A stretch of DNA of 51,825 nt from Planctomycetaceae bacterium (GCA_002722955.1 PBMZ01000151.1:1-51825), one strand, 5' to 3'; shown: positions 26,894-35,872, counted from the stretch's first letter. Numbers and translations are program-made. Notes: generated from the letters alone by a model not told the origin.

Positions 26894-27445
26894 CTAACGA
26901 CCGGCGAAGGCTTTACCGGCCTTGCGGCGTACGTGTTCGCCTTGATAACGAATACCCTTGCCTTTGTAAGGTTCCGGCGGACGAACACCACGAATATCGG
27001 CGGCGAACTGGCCAACGGCTTGCTTATCGGCACTCTTGACAAGGATGTGCGTGTTATCAGGGAGTTCGCAAACGACGCCATCGGGCACGGGCAAAGTCAC
27101 GGTGTTGGCGAAACCAACCTGCAAGTGCAACTTAGAGTTGGCTTCCAGCGTGGCTTGATATCCGACACCCACGATTTCGAGTCGTTTTTCGAAATGTGTA
27201 TTCACCCCTTGCACCATGTTAGCGATCAAACTTCGAGTCAAACCGTGCAAGGCACGATTCAATCGAGCGTCGTCCGGGCGAACGACCCGTACTTCTTTCG
27301 CGTCCGCGTCGAATTCCACGCTGATGTTCGGATGATATTCAAACGCCAGTTCTCCGTTTTTGCCTTTCACAGAGATACTGCCGTCTTGTATTTTGATCTC
27401 AGTCCCATCTGGAATCGGGACCGGTTTCTTTCCAATTCTGGACAT
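26894..27445 (-). CDS. rplF: 50S ribosomal protein L6
   Basis: The protein (183 residues from ATG 27445) starts MSRIGKKPVPIPDG and ends with the L6 signature region PEPYKGKGIRYQGEHVRRKAGKA. It binds 23S rRNA near the factor-binding site. A TTG three codons upstream (27454) is a weaker start option. The length matches the family. Confidence 0.97.
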   Translation of the reverse strand: MSRIGKKPVPIPDGTEIKIQDGSISVKGKNGELAFEYHPNISVEFDADAKEVRVVRPDDARLNRALHGLTRSLIANMVQGVNTHFEKRLEIVGVGYQATLEANSKLHLQVGFANTVTLPVPDGVVCELPDNTHILVKSADKQAVGQFAADIRGVRPPEPYKGKGIRYQGEHVRRKAGKAFAGR

Positions 27446-27517
27446 GTTTGCCAACCCGTAATTGGTGTTGCCAACGATTTATGAGCTTACCAACTTAAAC
27501 GTTGATGAAAGCTGCGA

Positions 27518-27913
27518 TTACCAAATCTGACACAAGACTTCGCCACCGACGCCCTTCTTGGTGGCTTCCCGGTTACTCAAAACCCCTTGGTTCGTCGACA
27601 AAATGCAGACGCCCAAACCATGCAAGACCGTCGGCATATCCCGTAGTCCCGCGTAAACGCGCCGGCCAGGTTTGCTGACGCGATCAATCTTTTGAATCAC
27701 GCGTTCGCCGTTCGGTCCGTATTTCAAGTTGATTCTGAGAACGTTTTGAGGCGCCTGGTCGACAACCTCAAAATCCCAGATGTACCCTTCTCGCTGCAAG
27801 GCTTCGGCAATACCGATCTTTAGCTTCGAGGCCGGGATGTCCACGAACGGTCGCTCGATCCGCAATGCGTTACGGACGCGAGTGAGCATGTCCGCGATCG
27901 GGTCCGTCATCAT
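27518..27913 (-). CDS. rpsH: 30S ribosomal protein S8
   Basis: The 131-residue protein begins MMTDPIADMLTRVRNALR and ends with STNQGVLSNREATKKGVGGEVLCQIW, the S8 C-terminal signature. S8 binds the central domain of 16S rRNA and in some bacteria represses the spc operon. Its length is normal. Confidence 0.98.
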   Translation of the reverse strand: MMTDPIADMLTRVRNALRIERPFVDIPASKLKIGIAEALQREGYIWDFEVVDQAPQNVLRINLKYGPNGERVIQKIDRVSKPGRRVYAGLRDMPTVLHGLGVCILSTNQGVLSNREATKKGVGGEVLCQIW

Positions 27914-28011
27914 AGTGGTGGGTCCTTTAGTCCGATTCTATTAACGTTGAGTCATCAACAGGCAAGGCTTGAACAATCCGCGTCAACTCTTGACGCTACG
28001 TGACAAGCTGC

Positions 28012-28197
28012 CTACCAGCTAGCCTTCTTCGCTCCAGGAATGAGTCCGTCGAGGCACATGTTGCGGAAACAAATCCGGCAAATCTGAAACTTGCGATACA
28101 CCGCACGCGGGCGACCACAAAGTTGGCAACGACGTTCATGCCGAGAGCTAAACTTCGGCTTGCGATTGGCTTTCTCGATCTTCGCCTTACTGGCCAT
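28012..28197 (-). CDS. rpsN: 30S ribosomal protein S14, zinc-binding (type Z)
   Basis: The 61-residue protein is the short zinc-binding form, with CQLC and CRIC cysteine pairs about 15 residues apart and the conserved tail [11 protein letters not shown]. It binds helix regions of the 16S head. The short, cysteine-containing form indicates that this operon copy depends on zinc. Confidence 0.97.
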   Translation of the reverse strand: MASKAKIEKANRKPKFSSRHERRCQLCGRPRAVYRKFQICRICFRNMCLDGLIPGAKKASW

Positions 28198-28275
28198 AAC
28201 TCAACCAACGATTTCTAGGTTTGTTGTTCTTTTGGTCTCGATTGAAATTCGCGACCGCTTCAAACACTTGATCTC

Positions 28276-28818
28276 TTACTCTGTGCGGAACGGCATTCCA
28301 AACTCTTTGAGAAGCACAAGTCCCTCTTCGTTCGTCTTCGCCGTTGTCACGAAAGTGATATTCATTCCGTGGATCACTTTGACGCGATCCGGATTGATTT
28401 CGGGAAACACGGTTTGTTCCGTCAAGCCCATGTTGTAATTGCCGTGCCCATCGAATGCTTTAGGATTCAACCCGCGAAAGTCGCGAACACGAGGCAATGC
28501 GATCGAAACCAGTCGATCGAAAAACTCGAACATCCGCTTGCCCCGCAAGGTGACGCGGCAACCAATTTCCATGCCTTCACGAAGTTTGAAGCCGGCGATC
28601 GATTTTCGCGCCCGAGTGACTTGGGCCTTCTGACCGGTAAAGTTCGCCATGTGCTGCATGTTCTCTTCCAGCAGCTTGCGATCCTGCATCGCATTGCCGA
28701 GCCCCATGCTGACGACGATCTTTTCCAATCGCGGCAACGAAAGGACATTCTGGCGACCGAGCTGTTCGGCAAGTCGCGGAACGATCTCGCTTCGATATTG
28801 CTCTTGCAACCGGGCCAT
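28276..28818 (-). CDS. rplE: 50S ribosomal protein L5
   Basis: The 180-residue protein contains PRLEKIVVSMGLGNA, RKSIAGFKLREGMEIGCRVT and the PRVRDFRGLNPKAFDG motif of L5. It binds 5S rRNA and contacts the P-site tRNA. A 115-nt gap with AT-rich short repeats separates it from rplX. Confidence 0.98.
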   Translation of the reverse strand: MARLQEQYRSEIVPRLAEQLGRQNVLSLPRLEKIVVSMGLGNAMQDRKLLEENMQHMANFTGQKAQVTRARKSIAGFKLREGMEIGCRVTLRGKRMFEFFDRLVSIALPRVRDFRGLNPKAFDGHGNYNMGLTEQTVFPEINPDRVKVIHGMNITFVTTAKTNEEGLVLLKEFGMPFRTE

Positions 28819-28933
28819 GTCTGTTCTTTCCTAAGTTTCCGAGAACGGTTTACGTTCTTGTATTCTGTGTCTCTATGAATTTGTTGCTTTGGATTTCAAA
28901 TCTCAAATTTGAAGCCTCAAATCGCAAATCAAT

Positions 28934-29287
28934 TTATTTCGCGTACTTCGCCTTGGCCGGGCTCACTTCACCCATGCCGCCGCCACATTTCTTGCAAAAT
29001 CGCTCTTTGGCGCCCTCGTCCGTGTAGCGAAGACCGACTCGAACACCTCGAGCACAGCTGTCGCAATAAAGGGCTACGTTCGATGCATCAATGGGCAATT
29101 CCATTTCGAGCCGCCCGCCTTGAGGACTCTTCGGATGGCCTCGGCGAACGTGCTTCAGGACTTTGTTAACGCCCTCAACACGAAGCTGCTTACCACCATC
29201 AAGCACGGCGACGACTTGCTTCGGTTCTTGATCTATGGCAGCCGAACCAGCAATCACTTGTACCAAATCACCACGTCGAATCTTCAC
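28934..29287 (-). CDS. rplX: 50S ribosomal protein L24
   Basis: The 117-residue protein starts MKIRRGDLVQVIAGSAA with the KOW-type motif GDLVQVIAG and GVNKVLKHVRRGHPKSPQGG. The C-terminal part carries two CxxC pairs (YCDSC and FCKKC), a zinc-ribbon extension not found in E. coli L24. The GTG start shares one base with the rplN stop (TAGTG), so translation is coupled. Confidence 0.96.
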   Translation of the reverse strand: MKIRRGDLVQVIAGSAAIDQEPKQVVAVLDGGKQLRVEGVNKVLKHVRRGHPKSPQGGRLEMELPIDASNVALYCDSCARGVRVGLRYTDEGAKERFCKKCGGGMGEVSPAKAKYAK

Positions 29288-29655
29288 TACACCACCTCAT
29301 TCGCCAAGCTGATAATCTTCATGAAGCGGCGTTCGCGAAGTTCGCGAGCAATAGCGCCAAAAATACGAGTACCGCGAGGCTCGCCGTCACCGTCGATCAG
29401 AACGATTGCGTTCTTATCGAAGCTGACATAACTGCCGTCGCTCCGCCGACTCGGCTGACTGCAACGAACGATGACACCGCGAGTCACCGTGCCAGGTTTG
29501 ATCGCACTGCCGGGAATGGCCTTCTGGACACTCACCACGATGATGTCGCCAAGTCCAGCGGTTCGCTTCTTGGACCCGCCGAGCACCTTGATACACCGCA
29601 CAACCTTGGCACCGCTGTTATCGGCCACGTCCAGCTTGGTTTGCATCTGGATCAT
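29287..29655 (-). CDS. rplN: 50S ribosomal protein L14
   Basis: The 122-residue protein has the L14 pattern [34 protein letters not shown] and [20 protein letters not shown]. It binds 23S rRNA at the subunit interface. The length is standard and the stop overlaps the rplX start. Confidence 0.98.
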   Translation of the reverse strand: MIQMQTKLDVADNSGAKVVRCIKVLGGSKKRTAGLGDIIVVSVQKAIPGSAIKPGTVTRGVIVRCSQPSRRSDGSYVSFDKNAIVLIDGDGEPRGTRIFGAIARELRERRFMKIISLANEVV

Positions 29656-29749
29656 TGGTCTGTTCGCTTTCCTAAACTCTCGTCATGGTGACTCCCCGAG
29701 CCACCGTATTTCAATCACGACTCCAAAGAGCCGCTGACTTCAAATCCCA

Positions 29750-29998
29750 CTAATCGTGAATCGCCTGCTTGACGACTCGGATCAGATTCCAACGCTTTGT
29801 CTTCGACAAGGGGCGACATTCGACGATTTCGACGATATCGTTTTCCTTGGCTTCGTTGTTCTCGTCATGCACATGGCAGACGGTTCGACCGCTGACGATC
29901 TTTCCATACTTGGCATGACGGTAACGTCGCTCAATCTCAACACGTAGAGACTTATCTGCTTTGGCGCTCGTTACGATACCAGTGACGCGTTTCCTCAT
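29750..29998 (-). CDS. rpsQ: 30S ribosomal protein S17
   Basis: The 82-residue protein has RKRVTGIVTSAKADKSLRV and the S17 signature ENDIVEIVECRPLSKTKRW. It is an early-assembling small-subunit protein. Only three bases separate it from the rpmC stop. Confidence 0.97.
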   Translation of the reverse strand: MRKRVTGIVTSAKADKSLRVEIERRYRHAKYGKIVSGRTVCHVHDENNEAKENDIVEIVECRPLSKTKRWNLIRVVKQAIHD

Positions 29999-30001
29999 CT
30001 G

Positions 30002-30217
30002 TTAGCTCCCCGCCTCTACTGTCGCTTTCAATTCACGCTCGCGCTGCAATGTCTTGATGCGAGCGATATCGCGTCGCAGTCTGGTAATGTTAGTGGGAGC
30101 GTCCAACCGCTCCGTCGCCGCTTGGAAACGTAAACGGAACAACTCCTGCTGAGTCTCTCGCAACTCATGCAGCAACTGCTCGTCGCTCATTTCTCGTAAT
30201 GCACTTGCTTTGGCCAT
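30002..30217 (-). CDS. rpmC: 50S ribosomal protein L29
   Basis: The 71-residue, mostly helical protein contains LREMSDEQLLHELRETQQE, LFRLRFQAATERLDAP and the RLRRDIARIKTLQRER motif of L29. It borders the exit tunnel. It lies between rplP and rpsQ, as usual. Confidence 0.97.
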   Translation of the reverse strand: MAKASALREMSDEQLLHELRETQQELFRLRFQAATERLDAPTNITRLRRDIARIKTLQRERELKATVEAGS

Positions 30218-30244
30218 GATGACTTAGCTCGTTCTTCTCTGATT

Positions 30245-30664
30245 TCAACTTCCGGGAGTCCGTCCGACCAACCGGCAACGCACGGGCAACTTATGAGCCA
30301 CGCGGGCGAAGCACTCTTTGGCGGCATCTTGAGAGACACCAGCCAACTCGAACATAATCGTGCCCGGCTTGACGACCGCAACCCAGTGATCCGGTTCACC
30401 TTTACCCTTACCCATCCGAGTTTCCAACGGGCGAGCGGTTACGGATTTGTCCGGAAAGATGCGGATGTAAAGCTTACCTATACCACGGACGTACTGAGTC
30501 GCCGCGATACGACAGGCTTCAATCGTTTGTGCTCGAACGTGTCCAGGTTCCGTGCTCTGCAATCCCCAATCGCCATAAGCGACGGTATTGCCACGAGTCG
30601 CGTTACCTTTTATGCGTCTTCTTTGGCTTTTGCGGTGCTTGACCCGCCGCGGCATTAGCGCCAT
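30245..30664 (-). CDS. rplP: 50S ribosomal protein L16
   Basis: The 139-residue protein begins MALMPRRVKHRKSQRRRIKG and contains GKGEPDHWVAVVKPG and RVAHKLPVRCRLV, all L16 hallmarks. The first 62 nt overlap the 3' end of rpsC in a different frame, and both frames make sense. The start ATG 30664 is supported by GAGGAG (30672-30677) seven bases upstream, inside rpsC. ATGs at 30670 and 30655 are poorer choices. Confidence 0.96.
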   Translation of the reverse strand: MALMPRRVKHRKSQRRRIKGNATRGNTVAYGDWGLQSTEPGHVRAQTIEACRIAATQYVRGIGKLYIRIFPDKSVTARPLETRMGKGKGEPDHWVAVVKPGTIMFELAGVSQDAAKECFARVAHKLPVRCRLVGRTPGS

Positions 30665-31304
30665 CGCCATTCTCCTCGTCTTTATAGTCACCCAAGTCGA
30701 TCCAGACTTTCACGCCAATGATCCCTTGGGCTGTTTTCGCTGTGGCAAATCCATAATCAACGTGCCGTTGCAAGGTCGACAGCGGAATCGAACCACGAAT
30801 GGCCTTTTCTGTCCGCGACATTTCAGCACCGCCGAGTCGTCCTGATACCTGGACCTTAATTCCATAAACACCCGCTTCCATGACTTGGTCAAGCGTCCGC
30901 TTGACGATTCGACGGAAGCTGCCACGTTTCATTAGTTGCTGGGCGATGTCTTCCGCCACCAGCACCGCACTTCGAAACGGGCTGTTGACTTCGACGATCT
31001 TGAGCTCCATTCGGCGACCAGTCAGGTCTTCGAGCTCCGCCTTCAAGCGGTCTACTTCTTGACCTTTGCGGCCGATAATGATTCCCGGTCGAGCCGTAAA
31101 CAAGTGGACCACAACTTGGTCCCGAGTCCGCTCGATCTCGATCTTTGGGATGCCCGCGTATTGGTACTTCGTCTTAACGAAGCTGCGGATCTTGTGATCC
31201 TCGACCAGCAGCGCGCCGAATTCTTTTTTCGATGCGTACCAGCGGCTTCGCCAATCCTCGACGATCCCAATTCGGTATCCGGTAGGTCGAACTTTTTGAC
31301 CCAT
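30603..31304 (-). CDS. rpsC: 30S ribosomal protein S3
   Basis: The 233-residue protein starts MGQKVRPTGYRIGIVEDW and has the KH-domain motif RPGIIIGRKGQEVDRLK and IRGSIPLSTLQRHVDYG. It lines the mRNA entry. The Ala/Lys-rich tail (about 20 residues) is encoded in the overlap with rplP. ATG 31304 has AAGGTGA upstream. A palindromic repeat separates it from rplV, which normally lies tight against it. Confidence 0.97.
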   Translation of the reverse strand: MGQKVRPTGYRIGIVEDWRSRWYASKKEFGALLVEDHKIRSFVKTKYQYAGIPKIEIERTRDQVVVHLFTARPGIIIGRKGQEVDRLKAELEDLTGRRMELKIVEVNSPFRSAVLVAEDIAQQLMKRGSFRRIVKRTLDQVMEAGVYGIKVQVSGRLGGAEMSRTEKAIRGSIPLSTLQRHVDYGFATAKTAQGIIGVKVWIDLGDYKDEENGDGANAAAGQAPQKPKKTHKR

Positions 31305-31338
31305 TGAATCACCTTTCAATCAGGTCGGTTTTCCAAGC

Positions 31339-31398
31339 AACCCGACGCGTGAGCAAGGGCCGCAAGCGTTTGATCGCCCCTCGCTCACGCTTCGGGTT
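31339..31398. repeat. Palindrome inside the S10 operon, between rplV and rpsC
   Basis: Arms AACCCGACGCGTGAGCAAGG (from 31339) and CCTCGCTCACGCTTCGGGTT (to 31398) form an imperfect inverted repeat of the CCCGAAGCGT family. It lies in the 102-nt gap between two cotranscribed ribosomal genes and ends about 9 nt before the rplV stop. It must be transcribed as part of the operon. Confidence 0.88.
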
Positions 31399-31406
31399 AC
31401 TATTCC

Positions 31407-31751
31407 CTATGTCAGTTCCGGAGCATCAATGGCAATGTGAATGTGAGACATTCGCTTCCGAATCAGGAAGGCCATGCCGCGTGCTCGCGGTTGAATTCGT
31501 TTGATCATCGGGCCGCCATCGACATAGGCGTCCACGATTTTCAAGTTATCCACGTTTCGTGCACCTTTGTCCTCAGCATTTGCTGCGGCGCTTTGGAGCA
31601 CTTTTTCCAAAAAACGAGCGCCCCGATTGGGACGGTAACGCAATTGGTTCAATCCTTCAGCGACCGTCATCCCACGAATCAAATCCGCGAACGGTCGAAC
31701 TTTGGTTGCTGAAATCCGAGCAAATCGATGACAGGCGTTGACTTGCGCCAT
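31407..31751 (-). CDS. rplV: 50S ribosomal protein L22
   Basis: The 114-residue protein has ATKVRPFADLIRGMTVAEGL, FLEKVLQSAAANAEDKGA and the tail PRARGMAFLIRKRMSHIHI of L22. It reaches into the exit tunnel with its beta-hairpin. The length is standard. Confidence 0.98.
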   Translation of the reverse strand: MAQVNACHRFARISATKVRPFADLIRGMTVAEGLNQLRYRPNRGARFLEKVLQSAAANAEDKGARNVDNLKIVDAYVDGGPMIKRIQPRARGMAFLIRKRMSHIHIAIDAPELT

Positions 31752-31814
31752 GATCGGAACTCCGAAATATTTCTATGACAATCACGGGCCAAGGTTTCCC
31801 ACAGCCCAGTGAAA

Positions 31815-32084
31815 CTATCTCTTACCCTTAGCCCCGTGACCTCGGAAAGTCCGAGTCGGAGCGAACTCACCCAACTTATGCCCCACCATCTCCTCGGTGA
31901 CGTACACATTCATGTGCGTCCGACCGTTATGCACAAGAAACGTGTGACCAACAAACTCCGGAGCGATCGTCGAACTTCGCGCCCAAGTCTTAATGGGCTC
32001 TTTTCGATTGGTGGCATCCAGCTTGTCGATTTTCTTCAACAGCTTCTCGTCCACATAGGGACCTTTTTTGAGTGATCGTGACAT
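31815..32084 (-). CDS. rpsS: 30S ribosomal protein S19
   Basis: The 89-residue protein begins [18 protein letters not shown] and contains the S19 signature [20 protein letters not shown]. It pairs with S13 in the head. It is 63 nt from rplV and 70 nt from rplB. Confidence 0.98.
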   Translation of the reverse strand: MSRSLKKGPYVDEKLLKKIDKLDATNRKEPIKTWARSSTIAPEFVGHTFLVHNGRTHMNVYVTEEMVGHKLGEFAPTRTFRGHGAKGKR

Positions 32085-32154
32085 CCGTCAACACCCTACT
32101 CTGAATTGATTTCTGATCTGAAATCTCGAATACGCAAAACAACGCGTTACCGCG

Positions 32155-33012
32155 TCACACTTTCAACTGACCGTAACGACGCGACTTACGGCGACGCACG
32201 ATCGCTTTCGATGAAGCCTTTCGTCGCTTCCGGGTCGAGCCACCTTTGGCCAACTTACCAGTTGGACTACAAGGATGACGTCCACCAGCATTTCGCCCTT
32301 CACCACCACCCATCGGGTGAGCAACAGGGTTCATAGCCGTACCACGAACATGAGGCCGACGCCCCATCCATCGCTTCCGACCGGCTTTACCCAAGACAAT
32401 ATTCGAATGTTCCGAGTTACCAATCACACCCAGTGTGGCTCGACAACTGGACGGCAAACGTCGAACTTCACCCGAGGGCAATGTAATCTGAGCCCACTTG
32501 CCGTCCCGAGCATTGACAACAGCACCAACTCCGGCACTGCGACAAAGCTGACCACCCCTGCCTGGCTGCATTTCGATATTGTGAACCGACATCCCCAAGG
32601 GCACTTGTGCCAGCGTCATGGCGTTGCCAACTTTGGGCTCAGCTGTCTCACCGCTCATTACGGTATCGCCAACACTCAAACCTTCGGGAGCCAAGATGTA
32701 TCGCTTCTCACCGTCGGCGTAGTGCAACAGAGCAATCCGAGCAGTTCGGCATGGATCGTATTCGATGAACGCGACTTTTGCAGGAACGCCATCCTTGTTC
32801 CGCTTGAAATCAATCACGCGGTACATCTGCTTGTGCCCACCACCGCGATGACGCGCCGTGATTCGCCCTTGATTGTTGCGACCACCCTTTTTCTTGCGGC
32901 GCACAACCAGCGATTTCTCCGGCTTCTTCTTGCGATCGGTAATCTCAGCAAAGTCGCTGACCGATGCATTCCGACGACCCGGAGTCGTGGGTTTGTAATG
33001 TCGAATTCCCAT
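32155..33012 (-). CDS. rplB: 50S ribosomal protein L2
   Basis: The 285-residue protein has [22 protein letters not shown] core sequence and the conserved [20 protein letters not shown] motif with the catalytic-centre histidine region. It is needed for subunit joining and peptidyl transfer. AGGAG precedes ATG 33012. The basic C-terminus ([19 protein letters not shown]) is typical. Confidence 0.98.
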   Translation of the reverse strand: MGIRHYKPTTPGRRNASVSDFAEITDRKKKPEKSLVVRRKKKGGRNNQGRITARHRGGGHKQMYRVIDFKRNKDGVPAKVAFIEYDPCRTARIALLHYADGEKRYILAPEGLSVGDTVMSGETAEPKVGNAMTLAQVPLGMSVHNIEMQPGRGGQLCRSAGVGAVVNARDGKWAQITLPSGEVRRLPSSCRATLGVIGNSEHSNIVLGKAGRKRWMGRRPHVRGTAMNPVAHPMGGGEGRNAGGRHPCSPTGKLAKGGSTRKRRKASSKAIVRRRKSRRYGQLKV

Positions 33013-33023
33013 AAATCTATCTC

Positions 33024-33332
33024 CTAGAAGAACGCAATCCGGTCATCATCGTGAAGCTTCACGATCGCCTTCTTCCAATCTTTCGTACGACCATAACTCA
33101 TGCGATACCGACGCGGCTTGCCCCGTCGATTCTGCGTTCGCACAGCCACCACTCGCACATCCCATAGCTCTTCCACAGCCCGCTTGATATCCGTTTTCGT
33201 CGCCAACGGACTCACCTGAAAGGTGTAGGCGTTATCTGCTTCCGAGGCAAACGTCCCCTTCTCAGTCACCAGCGGCCGATAGACCACTTGGTAAGCATCA
33301 AAGTCGACGCCTTTTTTCTTTTCTTCCGACAT
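33024..33332 (-). CDS. rplW: 50S ribosomal protein L23
   Basis: The 102-residue protein contains [20 protein letters not shown], the segment [19 protein letters not shown] and [16 protein letters not shown] of L23. It is a docking site for trigger factor and SRP at the exit tunnel. It sits 11 nt before rplB. Confidence 0.97.
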   Translation of the reverse strand: MSEEKKKGVDFDAYQVVYRPLVTEKGTFASEADNAYTFQVSPLATKTDIKRAVEELWDVRVVAVRTQNRRGKPRRYRMSYGRTKDWKKAIVKLHDDDRIAFF

Positions 33333-33390
33333 GACGAATGTCCTTCACGTCGCCTATTCACTAAGCCAGCAGAACTGGCATTGATTCAAC

Positions 33391-34029
33391 TTAAGACTCT
33401 TCCGATCCACCAACACCACGCAGCTGATCCAACGCCGCCTTCGTAATGACGAGCCGCTTTTGATGCAGCAAGTCGTACGCATTCAACTCGGCAGCCGGAG
33501 CAACACCAAGGGCCGCGATATTCCGCGAGGACTTCCAAACAACCGGATCGTGCGACTCGATCGCCAGCAAAACGGTCTGTCCATCAACACCCAACGCCTT
33601 CAGCATCGAGGCAACTTCTTTGGTCTTAGGAGCTTCCATCGACAACAAGTCGATCACCGTCGCTTCATCATCCTGAAACTTACTAAGCAGAGCCATTCGA
33701 GTCGCCAAGCGAACAGCCTTCCTAGGCAACCGGTAACTGAAGTCGCGATTCGCCTTCGCAAAGGTATGACCGCCACCACGGCGAACGGGCGTTCGACGAG
33801 CACCGGCTCGAGCACGACCTGTACCCTTTTGGCGGTACAACTTCTTCGTGCTACCACGCACCATGCCGCGCGATTTGGTTTTTACGGTGCCAACACGACG
33901 ATTGGCCTCGTACATCACCACAACATCGTGCAGCAACTGCTTGTTGACCTCAGAAGCCAATTCCGCCAGATCGAACTCGTATGTTCCGACTTCTTGACCG
34001 CTTTTATCTTTTACAGGTAGAGAAATCAT
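33391..34029 (-). CDS. rplD: 50S ribosomal protein L4
   Basis: The 212-residue protein has the L4 stretch TKSRGMVRGSTKKLYRQKGT followed by GRARAGARRTPVRRGGG and a C-terminal LNAYDLLHQKRLVITKAALD. In enteric bacteria L4 also regulates its own operon; whether it does so here is unknown. It lies 17 nt after rplC. Confidence 0.97.
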   Translation of the reverse strand: MISLPVKDKSGQEVGTYEFDLAELASEVNKQLLHDVVVMYEANRRVGTVKTKSRGMVRGSTKKLYRQKGTGRARAGARRTPVRRGGGHTFAKANRDFSYRLPRKAVRLATRMALLSKFQDDEATVIDLLSMEAPKTKEVASMLKALGVDGQTVLLAIESHDPVVWKSSRNIAALGVAPAAELNAYDLLHQKRLVITKAALDQLRGVGGSEES

Positions 34030-34046
34030 AGGACTTCAGTATTCAA

Positions 34047-34739
34047 TTAGTATTTATTCATGTGCCGAATCACCACGTATCCGCCGTTGGGGCCAGGAAC
34101 AGCACCTCTCACCAGAATCATGGAGTTCTCGACATCGACCCGCACAACCTTCAGATGCCGAACCGTCACACGCGCGCCTCCGTACTGACCAGCCATCCGA
34201 GTCCCACGCAAAACGCGAGCCGGATCAGCACTCTGACCAATCGAACCCGGATGACGGTGAACCCGCTTAACACCGTGACTTGCACGCTGCCCAGAAAAGT
34301 TATGACGCTTCATGACGCCCGCGAAGCCGCGACCCTTGCTGATACCAATCACATCAACGTGACTTGACTCACCAAACACGCTCGCATCCAACTGTTGACC
34401 AACCTCGAGCCCGTGAGACTCATCATCCGTGCGAAACTCCCGCACGAACCGCTTCGGCTCACAGCCAGGACGCTCTGCCGGCTCAACACCAGCCTCTTGA
34501 CGAGCCTTCTGCCGCTTACTGCCAAGATCTGCCACCTGACCACGGTCAGCTCGTGAAACCAAGCGGCGCGGCTTATCCTCAAAGCCAATCTGTACTGCTT
34601 CGTAGCCGTCTTGACCCTGAGTCCGCAATTTCAGAACAGTGCAAGGACCAGCTTCCAACACAGTGACGGGAATGATCTCGCCATCTTCGTTGTAAACCTG
34701 AGTCATTCCAACTTTGCGACCTAAAAGCCCAACAGGCAT
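34047..34739 (-). CDS. rplC: 50S ribosomal protein L3
   Basis: The 230-residue protein starts MPVGLLGRKVGMTQVYNEDG and includes GISKGRGFAGVMKRHNFSG and RMAGQYGGARVTVRHLKVV, diagnostic of L3. A charged insert around residues 65-100 (including KRQKARQEAGVEPAERPG) is longer than in E. coli. It is separated from rpsJ by 257 nt in which I see no gene. Confidence 0.97.
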   Translation of the reverse strand: MPVGLLGRKVGMTQVYNEDGEIIPVTVLEAGPCTVLKLRTQGQDGYEAVQIGFEDKPRRLVSRADRGQVADLGSKRQKARQEAGVEPAERPGCEPKRFVREFRTDDESHGLEVGQQLDASVFGESSHVDVIGISKGRGFAGVMKRHNFSGQRASHGVKRVHRHPGSIGQSADPARVLRGTRMAGQYGGARVTVRHLKVVRVDVENSMILVRGAVPGPNGGYVVIRHMNKY

Positions 34740-34996
34740 CGCTCATCCCTCACAGTTCCTACCGAACCAAACGGCTCAGCACGCCTCATACTTATAATCA
34801 CGAGCCATAAAAGGCTCGCAGCCATTCAATAACACGGAACGCCAACCCCCTAGAGCAAAACGCTTTGCGACGAACCTCGCCAAAAAGCAAACTAAGCCCA
34901 GAGACTGCCAGCTGCAGACAAGCCGCCGAATACGACAGCTCAATTCAGAAGCCAACGGAACACAACCGCGAATTAACCACAACTCGACACAAAAGC

Positions 34997-35323
34997 CTAA
35001 TTACCCCCTGCACTCGCCTTGATCTTAATATCAACGCCTGCAGGCAATGAAAGCTTATTTAATGCGTCAATCGTCTTTCCCGTTGGCTGAATGATGTCAA
35101 TCAATCTCTTATGGGTGCGAATTTCAAACTGTTCGCGAGACTTCTTGTCAATATGCGGGCTTCGCAGCACCGTATATCGCTCAATTCTCGTCGGCAGCGG
35201 GATTGGACCGTGCACGCTCGCTCCGGTCCGCTTTGCCGTATCAACGATATCCGATGCCGACTGATCGAGCACCGAATGATCGTAGGCTTCCATCCGGATC
35301 CGAATTCTTTCTTGCGCGGCCAC
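34997..35323 (-). CDS. rpsJ: 30S ribosomal protein S10
   Basis: The protein (108 residues) contains [39 protein letters not shown] and [16 protein letters not shown], all S10 hallmarks. GTG 35323 gives the usual N-terminus; TTG 35326 is one codon earlier. AAGGGA lies eight bases before the GTG. It is the first gene of the operon; rpsL, rpsG, fusA and tuf are not upstream. Confidence 0.97.
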   Translation of the reverse strand: MAAQERIRIRMEAYDHSVLDQSASDIVDTAKRTGASVHGPIPLPTRIERYTVLRSPHIDKKSREQFEIRTHKRLIDIIQPTGKTIDALNKLSLPAGVDIKIKASAGGN

Positions 35324-35533
35324 CAATTTGATCCCTTCAGTTCAACGATTTCAGTTTTTCCAGAGCAGAGAACGCTCTGATGCAACCTCCGCAGAGGCCG
35401 CTACCCATAAAAAGAAGTGTCCACATCGACTTGTACAACCGGCTGCAAACTTCTTGGTGGCAACACTTTGAAGCGAGAGCGGTAGGTCAGCCATACAGTT
35501 TCGACGGAAACCCGAAATTGTGGAAAGCTGGAA

Positions 35534-35562
35534 ATGGTAGTAATCAAGGCCAGCTTTGTCAA
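35534..35562 (-). promoter_or_regulatory. Candidate promoter of the S10-spc-alpha operon
   Basis: On the minus strand a perfect -35 box TTGACA (35557-35562) is followed after 17 nt by TACCAT (35534-35539), which keeps the first, second and last bases of the -10 consensus. It would give a leader of about 200 nt before rpsJ. I found no better match in this gap. Confidence 0.45.
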
Positions 35563-35802
35563 CGAAGCGAAAACACTTTCACGAGAATGTTCGAAAAACG
35601 ATTCAAAAAGTTTCGATGAATTCGAGCAATTGCTTCAGCAGGCCGCAGCGGGAACTCTCACCCAGCCGCCCATCTGTTTCTAGCCGTCGTGTTAGCCCAG
35701 ATTAACATCAGACTGCACGGCTTCGACAGCGAAAGAGCCAGCGCTTTCATGCTCTTAATTCGCTGCCTCTTTCATCCGCTGTCGAGAACCCTGTAATCAA
35801 AC

Positions 35803-35831
35803 GCGACAGCGGATTCTTCGCCCGATATACT
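35803..35831 (+). promoter_or_regulatory. Candidate promoter of the DUF1549/1553-DUF1501 pair
   Basis: GCGACA (35803-35808) and TATACT (35826-35831) are 17 nt apart and end 41 nt before ATG 35873. The -10 box differs from consensus in one base; the -35 box keeps four of six. Confidence 0.4.
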
Positions 35832-35872
35832 ATGTTGCTCTTCTGTTGGCCGCTTTCACGCGAGGTTGATGA

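Larger units (their letters stand above)
35324..35872. other. Intergenic region upstream of rpsJ and the DUF1549/1553 gene
   Basis: This 549-nt stretch between divergent genes holds no convincing gene; the one longer reading frame in it has no family features. It contains a promoter-like site for each direction, listed separately, and otherwise nothing I recognise. No palindromic repeat of the kinds seen elsewhere is present. Confidence 0.7.

Noticed and set aside
26807..27484. 225-codon plus-strand reading frame opposite rplF
   Set aside because: It is antisense to rplF and the rplR start; long antisense frames are common in this GC-rich operon.
35380..35619. 79-codon plus-strand reading frame in the rpsJ upstream gap
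   Set aside because: No family motif, no ribosome binding site, and it overlaps the likely operon promoter on the other strand.
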